NCBI RefSeq assembly: GCF_000526675.1
Contig: NZ_JAGN01000002.1
Location: forward strand, 33,558-97,557
DNA: 64,000 nucleotides
Direction: 5' to 3'
From: Atopobacter phocae ATCC BAA-285
GTDB taxonomy: Bacteria > Bacillota > Bacilli > Lactobacillales > Aerococcaceae
Each line of letters opens with the position of its first letter. The stretch's first letter is position 1. Below the pieces are notes generated by a model, which saw nothing but the letters and a program-made list of their open reading frames with translations, was not told where the DNA came from and did no database searches. A program made the position numbers and the translations under genes. Positions 1-8,639 of this stretch are shown in pieces.

Positions 1-46
1 CTGCTTGTATAGGATGGATGTGTCACAATAATTAAAGTTCGCAACG

Positions 47-1393
47 TTATTCCTCACTTTTCTTTTTATATCGTTTTAATAGATTGTATAGACGTTTTTT
101 TCCTAATTGACTCAACGGCCGACCAATTTGATTCAACTGACGTTTCGAGTGGGTCAATGATAGCGCCGCTAAGTGCGTCATCACACGGACATACTGTTTC
201 CCACGTTCTGATACCGTTTGTTCATCATTTGCTGCATGATTTTCGAGTAAAGGGACTAATTCTTCTTTTATAGCGGTCAATGGGGTATGTTCAATGCGCA
301 TGTCGATTTTTCGTTTTAACATGTTTGCGAGCGCTTCTGGTTCAATAACTTGCTGCGCGATTTCTTTTCGATTGAACAGTGCTAATACTTCGATATAACT
401 GTAGCCTAAAGCAGTTGTTAAGCTAGCAGCAGTTGCGCCACTAACTAAAGAACCCGCAACCGTTCCAATGCCTGGCACTAATTTCACAATATTTGAAACG
501 ATAAATCGACCAACAAAAGTTGCGCCAGTCGTTCCCCCAATTGTTCCGATCATAGCAGTTAATGTGGCTTGATCTAACGTCACCCCAAAAATAGCGGTAA
601 TATGTGCCATCATCGTCACTTGCATCGGAACAAGTAACGTCGCGTCAGAAAAAGGAATGGGCGTAAATCCTACACCAAATGAACTATAGATGTACTTTTT
701 AACCCATTTACGTGCTCGTGTCACTTTTTGAGTCGTATCTACTTTTTGCATGTTGGTAAATGCATTACGACTCGATTCAGGAATTGTTTCAAATGTTTGA
801 TCCACTAATTCTTTCAAACCACTTGCGGGAATAGTCACTTGTTCATAAATCGGATAAGGCTTCGCCATAACGTTAAATATTCCTTCAATCGGTAAATTCA
901 GTGATTGAATGTATTGGGCAAAATCTGCAGCAGGCGTTCCAATCGATTGAGTAATCACTAATAAAACCGGCACTTCACTCGCTATTCGTTTGATGAGTTG
1001 TATTTCTGCCGGCTCAATCCGTTTGCTTTGTGCGTTTATACAATAGTAGACTAAGTGCAATTTTTCAAAATGATTCGCTTTATTTTCAGTTAATACTTCT
1101 TGTAATTCTTGTTCAAACAGCTCATCAATATTCTCATTCAGTTCTAAACCGCGTGTATCGTAGAGAATCATTGGCACGCCCTTTTTTTCAATGCGTTCCA
1201 AATGCTGTGTGACGGGTTGCCCCATACCGGTTGTCGCTAAATTTTCGCGAAACAAGCTATTAATTAACGTACTCTTTCCTACACCTGTTTTTCCCGCAAC
1301 CATAATTCGTAAAGGCGCCATCTTTTTTACTTCTTGTTCTGTTTTGTCGAGTAATTCTCTTACTAAATTGAAATCAACTGGTCGAGTCAACAC
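47..1393 (-). CDS. GTPase with C-terminal DUF697-type membrane-associating region
   Basis: This 448-aa protein is a predicted P-loop GTPase of the Era/YcjX-like group. The G1 loop GKTGVGKST is at residues 34-42 and the G3 motif DTRG near residue 80. The G4 position reads ITQS rather than the classical NKxD, so guanine specificity cannot be read directly. Residues about 230-350 are hydrophobic and contain the PIPFSD-type signature seen in DUF697 proteins, suggesting membrane contact. The C-terminal 40 residues are rich in Lys and Arg. The start is GTG at 1393, or TTG three bases later, behind GGAAGG. The physiological role of this family is poorly known. It appears monocistronic, and its promoter would lie in the 1394-1500 gap. 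Confidence 0.75.
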   Translation of the reverse strand: MLTRPVDFNLVRELLDKTEQEVKKMAPLRIMVAGKTGVGKSTLINSLFRENLATTGMGQPVTQHLERIEKKGVPMILYDTRGLELNENIDELFEQELQEVLTENKANHFEKLHLVYYCINAQSKRIEPAEIQLIKRIASEVPVLLVITQSIGTPAADFAQYIQSLNLPIEGIFNVMAKPYPIYEQVTIPASGLKELVDQTFETIPESSRNAFTNMQKVDTTQKVTRARKWVKKYIYSSFGVGFTPIPFSDATLLVPMQVTMMAHITAIFGVTLDQATLTAMIGTIGGTTGATFVGRFIVSNIVKLVPGIGTVAGSLVSGATAASLTTALGYSYIEVLALFNRKEIAQQVIEPEALANMLKRKIDMRIEHTPLTAIKEELVPLLENHAANDEQTVSERGKQYVRVMTHLAALSLTHSKRQLNQIGRPLSQLGKKRLYNLLKRYKKKSEE

Positions 1394-1507
1394 GTCACCT
1401 TCCTTCTCTAACTTTTGTTCCTTATTTTAAGTTCATTATAATTCTTTTTATAAGGAATAACGAATAAAATGAGTAAAAAAAATAAAAATCATGCTAAAGG
1501 CCGATAA

Positions 1508-1548
1508 ATAAAAAGCAGTAAATACAACTCGCGTCGTACTTACTGCTT
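1508..1548 (-). terminator. Intrinsic terminator after uracil permease
   Basis: On the minus strand a hairpin with arms AAGCAGTAA and TTACTGCTT (1513-1521 and 1540-1548) is followed by a T-rich run. It lies just past the uraA stop codon and should end that transcript. Confidence 0.75.
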
Positions 1549-1566
1549 CGTTTCTTCTTTTATCGT

Positions 1567-2853
1567 TTAATCGTTATATCCGGTTTTGGGTAAAATTAAG
1601 TTCATAATCACTCCAGTGAATGCACATAGAGTCGTTCCTGTTAAAGTGATTACACCTAAATCTAATGTCGCTCCACCCATTCCTAAAACAAGCATGGAAC
1701 TCGCAATAATTAAGTTTCTGACTTCCCTAAAGTCTACATTATTTTCAATCAAGACTTTCAACCCATTTGATGCAATCACACCATACAATAGAATGGACAT
1801 GCCACCTAAAACAGCAGCTGGGATTGTTGCAATTAAGGCGGTGAATTTTCCTAAGAAACTTAATACAATGGCGATACATGCAGCTTGTTTAATCACTGAC
1901 ACAGAAGCAATTCGCGTTAAAGCAATCACTCCTGTATTTTCACCGTATGTCGTGTTCGCTGGTCCTCCGAGTAATGCAGAAACACTCGTTGCAATCCCAT
2001 CACCGACTAATGTACGGTGTAAGCCTGGATTTTTTAAAAACGGACGGCCGACGATTTGACTCAATACCGTATGATCCCCAATATGTTCCGCTATGGTCAC
2101 TAGGGCAACAGGGACAATCGCTAATGCTTCCGGGCCAAAGTATAAATCGTAGTGGTCAAAGTATGATGTTTTTACCGGTAAAATAAATTCTGGCAATTTA
2201 AACCATGGCGCATCTAAGACTGGAGTGAAGTCTACTAATCCAAGAACAACAGCTAGTAAATACCCACCTACTATCCCAAAGATAAATGGAATAATTTTGA
2301 AAAATCCTTTGCCTCGTGTATTAATAAAAGCTGAGATTAAAAAGGTTGCAATCGCCACCAGTATCTCTCTTGCCGAGCCTTCACTAGTAAACCCTGCATT
2401 TTTCACTGCACTCGCTGATAAGCCTAATCCTATGACGATAATCATCGGCCCAATAACAATTGGTGGAAGTAAACGATTAATCCAGCCCGTTCCTAATTGA
2501 CGGACGAATAATGCCACAATAACATAAACTAGTCCGACTAATATCATTCCACTTTGAGCAGCCTTCACATCTCCACCCATTTGTTCCATTGCAAATGCCA
2601 TAGCAGAGATAAAAGCAAAGGAAGAACCTAAATAAACAGGAACTTTACTTTTCGTTGCTACACTATAAATTAAAGTCCCTATCCCACTTGAAAATAATGC
2701 GACTGAAACGGGCATACCAAGTATTAATGGGACTAAGATGGTTGCTCCAAACATTGCAAATACGTGTTGTAAACTTAATAACCCACTTAATAAAGGTTCT
2801 GGTCGCTCATCCACATCATATCGCATCTCTATTTTCCGTGTTTCTAATTCCAT
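1567..2853 (-). CDS. uraA: Uracil permease (NCS2 family)
   Basis: This is a 428-aa polytopic membrane protein of the nucleobase:cation symporter-2 family, predicted to import uracil with protons. The family signature around TTYGENTGVIALTR is present near residue 290, preceded by the transport-site segment TIAEHIGDH with its conserved Glu. The N-terminal segment (RPEPLLSGLLSLQHVFAMFG) also matches UraA/PyrP. Length is normal for the family. The gene stands alone, with its own promoter, a PyrR-type attenuator leader and a terminator. It is therefore likely repressed when UMP is abundant. Specificity for uracil over xanthine is supported mainly by the PyrR leader. Confidence 0.93.
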   Translation of the reverse strand: MELETRKIEMRYDVDERPEPLLSGLLSLQHVFAMFGATILVPLILGMPVSVALFSSGIGTLIYSVATKSKVPVYLGSSFAFISAMAFAMEQMGGDVKAAQSGMILVGLVYVIVALFVRQLGTGWINRLLPPIVIGPMIIVIGLGLSASAVKNAGFTSEGSAREILVAIATFLISAFINTRGKGFFKIIPFIFGIVGGYLLAVVLGLVDFTPVLDAPWFKLPEFILPVKTSYFDHYDLYFGPEALAIVPVALVTIAEHIGDHTVLSQIVGRPFLKNPGLHRTLVGDGIATSVSALLGGPANTTYGENTGVIALTRIASVSVIKQAACIAIVLSFLGKFTALIATIPAAVLGGMSILLYGVIASNGLKVLIENNVDFREVRNLIIASSMLVLGMGGATLDLGVITLTGTTLCAFTGVIMNLILPKTGYND

Positions 2854-2877
2854 TGATCAATCTCCTCCATTTGGGCA

Positions 2878-3044
2878 TCAAAAAAGAGCCCTTTTTATTC
2901 AAAAGGACCCTTAACTCCATCTCAAATGAATGGCATGTATCGAATACACGAGAAATCATGAAATGCGTTTGATGCACTTCATGCTTTCAGTTAACTGATT
3001 CGGCTTTTCTTACCTCACGGGATAAGTTTAAAAGTCCTAATGTC
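2878..3044 (-). promoter_or_regulatory. PyrR-binding attenuator leader of uraA
   Basis: The minus-strand leader contains the PyrR-loop core TCCCGTGAGG (about 3012-3021), flanked by sequences that can form the anti-antiterminator stem. It ends with a terminator hairpin at 2878-2911 (arms GGGTCCTTTT and AAAAGGGCTC with G-U pairs, then T6). PyrR with bound UMP is known to stabilise the upstream stem in such leaders, so the terminator forms. This fixes the regulation of the permease gene as pyrimidine-responsive. The pyrR gene itself is not in the window. Confidence 0.85.
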
Positions 3045-3051
3045 TTCATGT

Positions 3052-3079
3052 ATTATAATTGAAATACTTCGTTTGTCAA
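3052..3079 (-). promoter_or_regulatory. uraA promoter
   Basis: On the minus strand, TTGACA (3074-3079) and TATAAT (3052-3057) are separated by 16 bases, just upstream of the PyrR leader. Confidence 0.75.
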
Positions 3080-3125
3080 CCTTTTTTCAAAAATAACTGC
3101 TATTTAATCGTCTATCTGTTCATCA

Positions 3126-4403
3126 TTATGCTTCGTTTTTTTGACGATTACGTGAACGATCTTTCTTTTGTTTACGAATCATATCAAAACGTTGCACAGG
3201 TTGTTCGACTTTAGTTTGGCAAATCATCATCGCATGCGGTGCACGATCAATGTCATTGCCATCTTCGTCTTTCAACAACTCAATTTTTTGTTGAAAATGG
3301 CGCATACCTGGCCCGAAGAATTCCACTGTATCTCCTACACCAAAGTTATTTCGTTGTTGGATTGTTGCAATTTGTGTTGCTGGATCATAATCTAAAACTT
3401 GTCCAACAAAGGCGTATTGTGGAATTTTACGACGTGGTCCGAATAATTGTTCATCCTCGCTAGGTGTTTTGTAGAAGAATCCAGTAGCTAACTCGCGTTG
3501 AGCCACTTTCCATAATTCATCTAACCACTCTTGTTTAAATTCATAGTTGTCTGGATCCGCACAGTAACTATCGACCGCAGCACGATAAACGTTCGCAACC
3601 GTCGCAACGTAATGAATCGATTTCATCCGTCCTTCGATTTTTAAACTATTTACACCGGCTTCAACAATATCGGGAATATGCTCAATCATCGCTAAGTCAA
3701 CAGCACTCATCGAGAATGCTTCTTCAATGCCTTCTTCGCCTTTTCCCACTGCGGTAGTCAAACCAGGTAACTCTTGTTCAAATAAGCCATACTTCCAACG
3801 GCAACTTTGCGCACAGCCTCCACGGTTAGCGTCTCGATTCGTCATGTGATTACTTAAAACACAACGCCCGGAATACGAAATACACATAGCGCCATGAATA
3901 AATGCTTCAATTTCCACGTCGACTTTTTCACGCATTTCTTTAATTTCTTCAATCGACACTTCACGTGCTAATACAACACGTTCCAATCCTTCTTCTTTCC
4001 AGAAATTCAATGTTTCGTAGTTCGTTGCACTCGCTTGAGTCGATAAGTGAATCGGTAAGCCAGGCGCTTCGGTCACACAAATATCCATTAACGCCGGATC
4101 ACTAATTAAAACCGCATCAACTCCGATATCGCGAATTGTCCGGAAAAACTCTCCTGCGCCTTTTTCGTCACCTTCATGAGTCACCATGTTTGCTGCTACA
4201 TAAATTTTGGCATTATGTTCATGTGCGAATTCGACAGCTTCTTTCATCTCTGGATAATCAAAATTTCCTGCGCGGCTTCTTAAGCCATACGCTTCTCCCC
4301 CGATATAACAAGCATCGGCTCCGTATAAGATTGCTGTTTTTAATTTTTCTAATGTGCCGCCAGGAGCTAATACTTCTGGTTTGTTTTTAATTTGTCGTGC
4401 CAA
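3126..4403 (-). CDS. trhP2: U32-family tRNA hydroxylation protein, Fe-S type (TrhP2/YrrO-like)
   Basis: This 425-aa protein belongs to the peptidase-U32 family. It matches B. subtilis YrrO (TrhP2), which works with TrhP1 in forming 5-hydroxyuridine at the tRNA wobble position. Despite the family name, RNA hydroxylation is the established role of close relatives. The cysteine segment CISYSGRC followed by RGGCAQSC (residues about 174-202) supplies the four Cys expected for an Fe-S cluster, and SLKIEGRMKS is also conserved. The start is TTG at 4403 behind a strong GAGGAGG site. The gene lies only 20 bp downstream of the ArsR-type sensor gene, so it is probably co-transcribed with it. That is an unusual context, since yrrN and yrrO are normally adjacent. 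Confidence 0.85.
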   Translation of the reverse strand: MARQIKNKPEVLAPGGTLEKLKTAILYGADACYIGGEAYGLRSRAGNFDYPEMKEAVEFAHEHNAKIYVAANMVTHEGDEKGAGEFFRTIRDIGVDAVLISDPALMDICVTEAPGLPIHLSTQASATNYETLNFWKEEGLERVVLAREVSIEEIKEMREKVDVEIEAFIHGAMCISYSGRCVLSNHMTNRDANRGGCAQSCRWKYGLFEQELPGLTTAVGKGEEGIEEAFSMSAVDLAMIEHIPDIVEAGVNSLKIEGRMKSIHYVATVANVYRAAVDSYCADPDNYEFKQEWLDELWKVAQRELATGFFYKTPSEDEQLFGPRRKIPQYAFVGQVLDYDPATQIATIQQRNNFGVGDTVEFFGPGMRHFQQKIELLKDEDGNDIDRAPHAMMICQTKVEQPVQRFDMIRKQKKDRSRNRQKNEA

Positions 4404-4423
4404 GTCAGATCCTCCTCGTTATT

Positions 4424-4741
4424 TTAGTGCGTACATTCTTCTCGTGTATGCGTTAATACTTGTTCTAAAATACTAAAAACATGTAAATCGTCTAATTGAT
4501 AAATCACTGATTTCCCTGAACGTTCTGATTTTACTAAGCGTGCTTCTTTCAAAACTTTTAATTGGTGAGAAACGGCAGATTGTTCCATTTGTATACTCTC
4601 TGCAATCGCATTGACATTTAACGGTTCTTTCTTTAAAAGAAATAAAATGGATAAACGTGTCGGGTCACTGATTGTTTTGAATATTTTACTGACGGCTTGA
4701 ATTTCGCTATCAGCTAAGCGTTCTTCTGATAATGCTGTCAT
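4424..4741 (-). CDS. ArsR/SmtB-family metal sensor (CzrA-like)
   Basis: This is a 105-aa winged-helix repressor. The DNA-reading helix is around SAVSHQLKVLKEARLV (residues 55-70). The last helix carries D85-x-H87-x10-H98-x2-E101, the alpha-5 site spacing used by zinc/cobalt sensors such as CzrA, SmtB and NmtR. There is no N-terminal cysteine site of the CadC type. Metal binding should release DNA and switch on the divergent P1B ATPase. Its own promoter is TTGACA-17-TAAAAT on the minus strand. It is transcribed toward trhP2. Zinc or cobalt is the most likely inducer, but the exact metal cannot be read from sequence. Confidence 0.88.
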   Translation of the reverse strand: MTALSEERLADSEIQAVSKIFKTISDPTRLSILFLLKKEPLNVNAIAESIQMEQSAVSHQLKVLKEARLVKSERSGKSVIYQLDDLHVFSILEQVLTHTREECTH

Positions 4742-4770
4742 TCGTCATCACCTCTTTCAACTGTCTCTTT

Positions 4771-4799
4771 ATTTTATTCACAAATATGCTAAATGTCAA
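4771..4799 (-). promoter_or_regulatory. Promoter of the metal-sensor gene
   Basis: On the minus strand, TTGACA (4794-4799) and TAAAAT (4771-4776) have exact 17-base spacing, upstream of an AGAGGTG ribosome site for the arsR-type gene. Confidence 0.75.
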
Positions 4800-4850
4800 A
4801 AACAAACTTAATAATTATCTAGCTGATTATATTTAGTTAGCTTAACTTAT

Positions 4851-4908
4851 TTGACTTTACATAACTTACGATATATGCTTATTTTAACATATGAATATAT
4901 ATTCATAT
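4851..4908 (+). promoter_or_regulatory. Metal-responsive promoter and 20-bp palindromic operator
   Basis: TTGACT (4851-4856), a 17-base spacer and TATGCT (4874-4879) form a promoter for the ATPase gene. A perfect 20-bp palindrome, ATATGAATAT followed by ATATTCATAT, spans 4889-4908 over the expected transcription start. It has the ATATGAA-TTCATAT half sites typical of SmtB/CzrA-family operators. It is the obvious binding site for the adjacent sensor. Confidence 0.82.
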
Positions 4909-4953
4909 TTAATCGGAATGGTTATTGTTTATAAAATTAGGAAGGTGATTCGA

Positions 4954-6849
4954 ATGGAAATAACTTCAAACACACATGGACACTCACATCATCATACTCA
5001 CGGAAATTGGCCAATCGTTCTTTATTTTATCGGACTTATGCTGGCGATTCTTGCGTTTTTTACATCGCCATCTATTATTTCAGCCATTCTTTACATCACG
5101 GCTTCTCTTTTAGCGGGGTATCATGTCATTTTGATTGAAGGGATTAGTGAAACCATCGAACATTCTAAAATCGCTCAACGCTTCACTCCTAACTCGCATC
5201 TTCTAATGGGGTTAGCCGCGATTGGTTCAGCTATTATGGGAAATTATGGGGAATCCGCTTTACTCGTATTAATTTTTGCTGGTGCTCATTTATTAGAAGA
5301 TTATGTAGAAGGACGTAGCAAAAGAGATATTAATGCTTTACTCGCTATGAATCCGACAACTGCACGTTTACTTTTAGACGACGAGTCGACAGAAGTTGTT
5401 GATGTCCACACATTAAACGTTGGAGACCATTTACTTGTATTAAATGGCGATAGCATCCCTATTGACGGCATCATTATTGCAGGAACAACAACGGTTAATG
5501 AATCTTCAATTAATGGCGAAAGCTTACCCAAAGACAAAACAGTAGGTGATGCGGTCTTTGCAAGTACAATCAATGTGACAGATTCTTTTAAAATGAAGGT
5601 CACTAAACTTCATAAAGATACGGTGTTTTCAAAAATCACTCAATTAGTCCAACAAAACCAAGCTAATCAAGCACCTATCACGACTAAAATTCAACACATT
5701 GAACCTCTTTATGTCAATGCTGTACTCATAATGATTGCTCTATTTATGGTGTTCATGCCCCTTTTATTTAATTGGTCTTGGTCTGAAAGTGTTCAACGTG
5801 GACTCACTTTACTCGTTGCCGCATCTCCTTGTGCGTTAGCAGCAACTTCTATCTCCGCATCACTAAGTGCTACTTCTAACTTAGCAAGACACGGTGTTTT
5901 GTCTAGGGGAAGTGCTTATTTAGCAAAATTTGCGGATATCGAAGCAATCGCCTTTGATAAAACAGGGACGTTAACATCTGGCCAACCTCAAGTGGTTCAT
6001 TCTTTTTTTAACAATGACTATCCTCACGAATTTTTATTCAATGTAATTGTTGCTATGGAGCGTCAATCGAATCATCCGCTTGCAAAAGCGATTGTGAATT
6101 TCTTTGACCCAACTGAAATTTTTGATTTAGAAGTGGAGAATCAAATTGGGAAAGGTCTAACTAGTTATTTCAATGATGATTTATATCAAATTGGAAAGCC
6201 TGATTCATTTAACCTAGTTGATCCAACGATTCACGCTTATCAACAACAATGGAGTCAAGAAGGACAGACTGTCGTTTTTGTTGCAGTTAATCATCACGTC
6301 GTTGGTTTAATTGGATTACGTGATGAACCTAGTCCCCATGCCAAAAACGCTATCCATTATTTTAATCAACAGCAAGTACATACAACACTCCTTACTGGAG
6401 ATGCTCAACTCACCGGGGACGCCATTGGAAAGCAACTCGGAATAGAAGAAATAATAGCCCACGTTATGCCCGATGATAAATCTAAACTGATTCAAAAACA
6501 TCAACAACATTATGGTTATACAGCAATGGTTGGTGACGGTGTGAATGATGCCATAGCGTTAGTTTCAGCAGATGTCGGAATTGCAATGGGCGAAGGAACA
6601 GATGTTGCTGTCGAAGTGTCTGATTTAGTACTTATGAAAAATGATTTAAATCGATTAATACATACACATCAATTGGCGAAAAAAATGAAACGCATTATTC
6701 AACAAAACATTGGTTTTGCGATGTTTATTGTTGCTTTGCTCGTTACGGGTACACTTCTCGATAAAACTAATATTACTTCCAGTATTCTTATTCATGAAGG
6801 AAGTACACTTGTCGTTATTTTAAATGGCTTAAGATTGTTAAACGATTAA
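4954..6849 (+). CDS. P1B-4-type heavy-metal exporting ATPase
   Basis: This 631-aa metal-transporting P-type ATPase carries DKTGT (phosphorylated Asp about residue 335) and GDGVND. The transmembrane metal site is SPC (about 291-293) in place of CPC, and HEGST (about 614-618) lies in the last membrane segment. SPC plus HEGxT defines the P1B-4 group, known to export cobalt, zinc or ferrous iron (CoaT, CzcP, CtpD). There is no HMA domain; the N-terminus has a His-rich stretch HGHSHHHTHG instead. The ATG at 4954 has AGGAAGGTGAT before it. An in-frame upstream ATG lies inside the operator and is rejected. It is predicted to be induced by metal through the divergent ArsR-type sensor. Confidence 0.9.
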   Translation: MEITSNTHGHSHHHTHGNWPIVLYFIGLMLAILAFFTSPSIISAILYITASLLAGYHVILIEGISETIEHSKIAQRFTPNSHLLMGLAAIGSAIMGNYGESALLVLIFAGAHLLEDYVEGRSKRDINALLAMNPTTARLLLDDESTEVVDVHTLNVGDHLLVLNGDSIPIDGIIIAGTTTVNESSINGESLPKDKTVGDAVFASTINVTDSFKMKVTKLHKDTVFSKITQLVQQNQANQAPITTKIQHIEPLYVNAVLIMIALFMVFMPLLFNWSWSESVQRGLTLLVAASPCALAATSISASLSATSNLARHGVLSRGSAYLAKFADIEAIAFDKTGTLTSGQPQVVHSFFNNDYPHEFLFNVIVAMERQSNHPLAKAIVNFFDPTEIFDLEVENQIGKGLTSYFNDDLYQIGKPDSFNLVDPTIHAYQQQWSQEGQTVVFVAVNHHVVGLIGLRDEPSPHAKNAIHYFNQQQVHTTLLTGDAQLTGDAIGKQLGIEEIIAHVMPDDKSKLIQKHQQHYGYTAMVGDGVNDAIALVSADVGIAMGEGTDVAVEVSDLVLMKNDLNRLIHTHQLAKKMKRIIQQNIGFAMFIVALLVTGTLLDKTNITSSILIHEGSTLVVILNGLRLLND

Positions 6850-6850
6850 A

Positions 6851-6898
6851 AATACCTCTATCGAATCGGATACTACTCCGCTCGATAGAGGTATTTAT
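6851..6898. terminator. Bidirectional terminator between metal ATPase and trhP1
   Basis: The arms AATACCTCTATCGA and TCGATAGAGGTATT form a long hairpin with T-rich flanks. It separates the converging ATPase (+) and trhP1 (-) transcripts. Confidence 0.8.
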
Positions 6899-7818
6899 TA
6901 TTGAATTTCTTTTGGATCTTTGTAATAAAATCCTGTATCAAATTCTCGGTTTTTACGTTTTAATTGACTCAGTTTTTGGTAAGCAATGGTTGCCATTTCA
7001 CGGTTAAATTGTCCGTTACTAATGGCTTCACGTAAACGGGTTATAATCGCCACAATTTCTGTATAAGGCTCTTCTTCACTGAATAGTCCATCGATTTTCC
7101 AAATGCCTACGCCCATTTGATTTAGTTCTTCTAATTCCATTACTAAGTTAATATCATTCGAAGCAAAAATATGTGTGCCATTGATATCTTCATAAATAGA
7201 ATAATGTGTATCATCTTTCATCGGTTCGCTAATAAACAAGTCGCGCTCTCTTGATCGACCTTCTTCTTTTTGAACATAGTTAAAGTAGTTTTCTAAGAGT
7301 GGACGTTTTGACTGGTGAATAGCGGTTGGGCCATATACTAGCACTTCAATCGGTACATTAGCACCTTGAACGAGCGCTTTTAATTCATCACGTGGTACTT
7401 CGCGTGCCACGACTGCACTTGTCGCTCCACGGTTCGCCCAAAAATTAATTTGACGCGCATTCGTCACCATGACTTGCATGTCATAACGCATTGCTGGCTT
7501 TTGTTCTAAACGCTTTAATACTTGAACTACTCCTGGATCACCAACAACAATCGAATCCACACCAATTGATGTTAGAAAACGTAAGTATTCTTCCACTTGA
7601 TTGATGCGATCATTATGAAAAATTGCATTCACTAATACATCGGCCTCTTTACCGTATGCATGGGCTAAGTCCACTAATTCTTTTTGTTCGTCGCGTGTGA
7701 ATGAACGTTTTAATCGTAAACCAAAGTAATCTTCTCCAAATTGAATGGCATCCACTCCTGCTTCAAGCACTTTTTTCGCTTGTGCAACGGATTCTACTGT
7801 TGCTATTATTTTCGCCAT
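6898..7818 (-). CDS. trhP1: U32-family tRNA hydroxylation protein, short form (TrhP1/YrrN-like)
   Basis: This 306-aa protein is the shorter U32 partner, matching B. subtilis YrrN (TrhP1, about 309 aa). The N-terminal half (AGVDAIQFGEDYFGLRLKR, VLVNAIFHND) has the U32 barrel pattern. The Fe-S cysteines present in TrhP2 are absent here; no Cys is seen at all. That is the expected division between the two partners. The ATG follows AGAAGG. It lies about 125 bp downstream of tenA and may be read from the thiamine operon, since no terminator is visible between them. The partner gene trhP2 is about 2.5 kb away, beyond the metal module. Confidence 0.82.
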   Translation of the reverse strand: MAKIIATVESVAQAKKVLEAGVDAIQFGEDYFGLRLKRSFTRDEQKELVDLAHAYGKEADVLVNAIFHNDRINQVEEYLRFLTSIGVDSIVVGDPGVVQVLKRLEQKPAMRYDMQVMVTNARQINFWANRGATSAVVAREVPRDELKALVQGANVPIEVLVYGPTAIHQSKRPLLENYFNYVQKEEGRSRERDLFISEPMKDDTHYSIYEDINGTHIFASNDINLVMELEELNQMGVGIWKIDGLFSEEEPYTEIVAIITRLREAISNGQFNREMATIAYQKLSQLKRKNREFDTGFYYKDPKEIQ

Positions 7819-7886
7819 TGTTTTCTACCTTCTTTCATTGGAATTCATCCATTTTCTCTGATTTATCGATCATATCATTCTCCCCA

Positions 7887-7958
7887 TCATTTTTCAATGG
7901 TGGTCCTTTGTCCGCTTAATATTTCAACTACTTGTTCGATCGTTTCAATCGATGGCAT
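7887..7958 (-). CDS. Possible 23-aa short ORF overlapping the tenA stop
   Basis: An ATG overlapping the last codons of tenA in another frame opens a 23-residue frame (MPSIETIEQVVEILSGQRTT then IEK). The composition looks helical and coding-like. No independent ribosome site is visible, so it would depend on translational coupling. It could equally be the decayed remnant of a gene between tenA and trhP1. Confidence 0.2.
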   Translation of the reverse strand: MPSIETIEQVVEILSGQRTTIEK

Positions 7959-8625
7959 CACGTGATTCAGCTTTTGTATAGACCGATTCAAAAAAAGCGA
8001 ATTCATATTGTGCACACTGTTTAAATATGGTCAGTATTTGATTGCGTTCGGTGACTGTTAAGTGGTGTGCTAATGCATCGACTTGATCAATTAACTGTTG
8101 ATTATTCTGTTGATATGATTCGTTAACATACGATTGAAACCATTCCCCATAAAGCGCGTGTTGCACAGCTTCTGGATAGTGCTTGACTACTTCTTTAGCA
8201 AGATACGCATACGCCCAAGAGCAATTCAGTAAAATAACTAATCCGGTGAGTTCGTCAGACGTTCGAGCAGTATTTAACATAAACTGTGTATAAGCGGTAT
8301 TGGTTGCATTCGGATGACCTACTTCAATCATCGTTGGTGTTATATTCAGTTTTTCCATTGCGGGTAGATGAACGTATTCAATTTCGATTAATAATTCACT
8401 GAGCGCTTCATTGTATTGTTTCGTATGACTCAAATGTTGTGAGTGATTGATTAGTATGCCATATAATTTGATGTACTCGTTTAAATACCAATAATCTTGC
8501 AACATATATTCGCGATACTTACTTTTGGGTAATGTTCCTGTTGCCATTTCGATTAAGAAGGGATGTTGTGCACATTGTTGCCAAATGGTATGTACTTCGT
8601 CATATAACTGCGCTGAAAACGTCAC
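7945..8625 (-). CDS. tenA: Aminopyrimidine aminohydrolase / thiaminase II (TenA)
   Basis: This 226-aa all-helical TenA protein hydrolyses aminopyrimidine breakdown products of thiamine to HMP for salvage. Asp44 (LQDYWY) and Cys135 (LLNCSWAY) fall at exactly the positions of the B. subtilis TenA active site. Glu208 or Glu213 near the C-terminus is the candidate third residue. It is the last thiamine gene of the riboswitch-controlled operon and follows the methyltransferase gene by 14 bp. Together with ThiD it would feed HMP-PP to ThiE. Confidence 0.92.
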   Translation of the reverse strand: MTFSAQLYDEVHTIWQQCAQHPFLIEMATGTLPKSKYREYMLQDYWYLNEYIKLYGILINHSQHLSHTKQYNEALSELLIEIEYVHLPAMEKLNITPTMIEVGHPNATNTAYTQFMLNTARTSDELTGLVILLNCSWAYAYLAKEVVKHYPEAVQHALYGEWFQSYVNESYQQNNQQLIDQVDALAHHLTVTERNQILTIFKQCAQYEFAFFESVYTKAESRDAID

Positions 8626-8639
8626 GTTATTCGCTCCTT

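Noticed and set aside
4891..4953. Upstream in-frame extension of the metal ATPase gene
   Set aside because: The ATG at 4891 lies inside the palindromic operator and at the predicted transcription start; the ATG at 4954 has a good ribosome site.
5301..5603. 100-codon minus-strand frame inside the P1B ATPase gene
   Set aside because: Shadow of a well-supported gene; no start site or family features.
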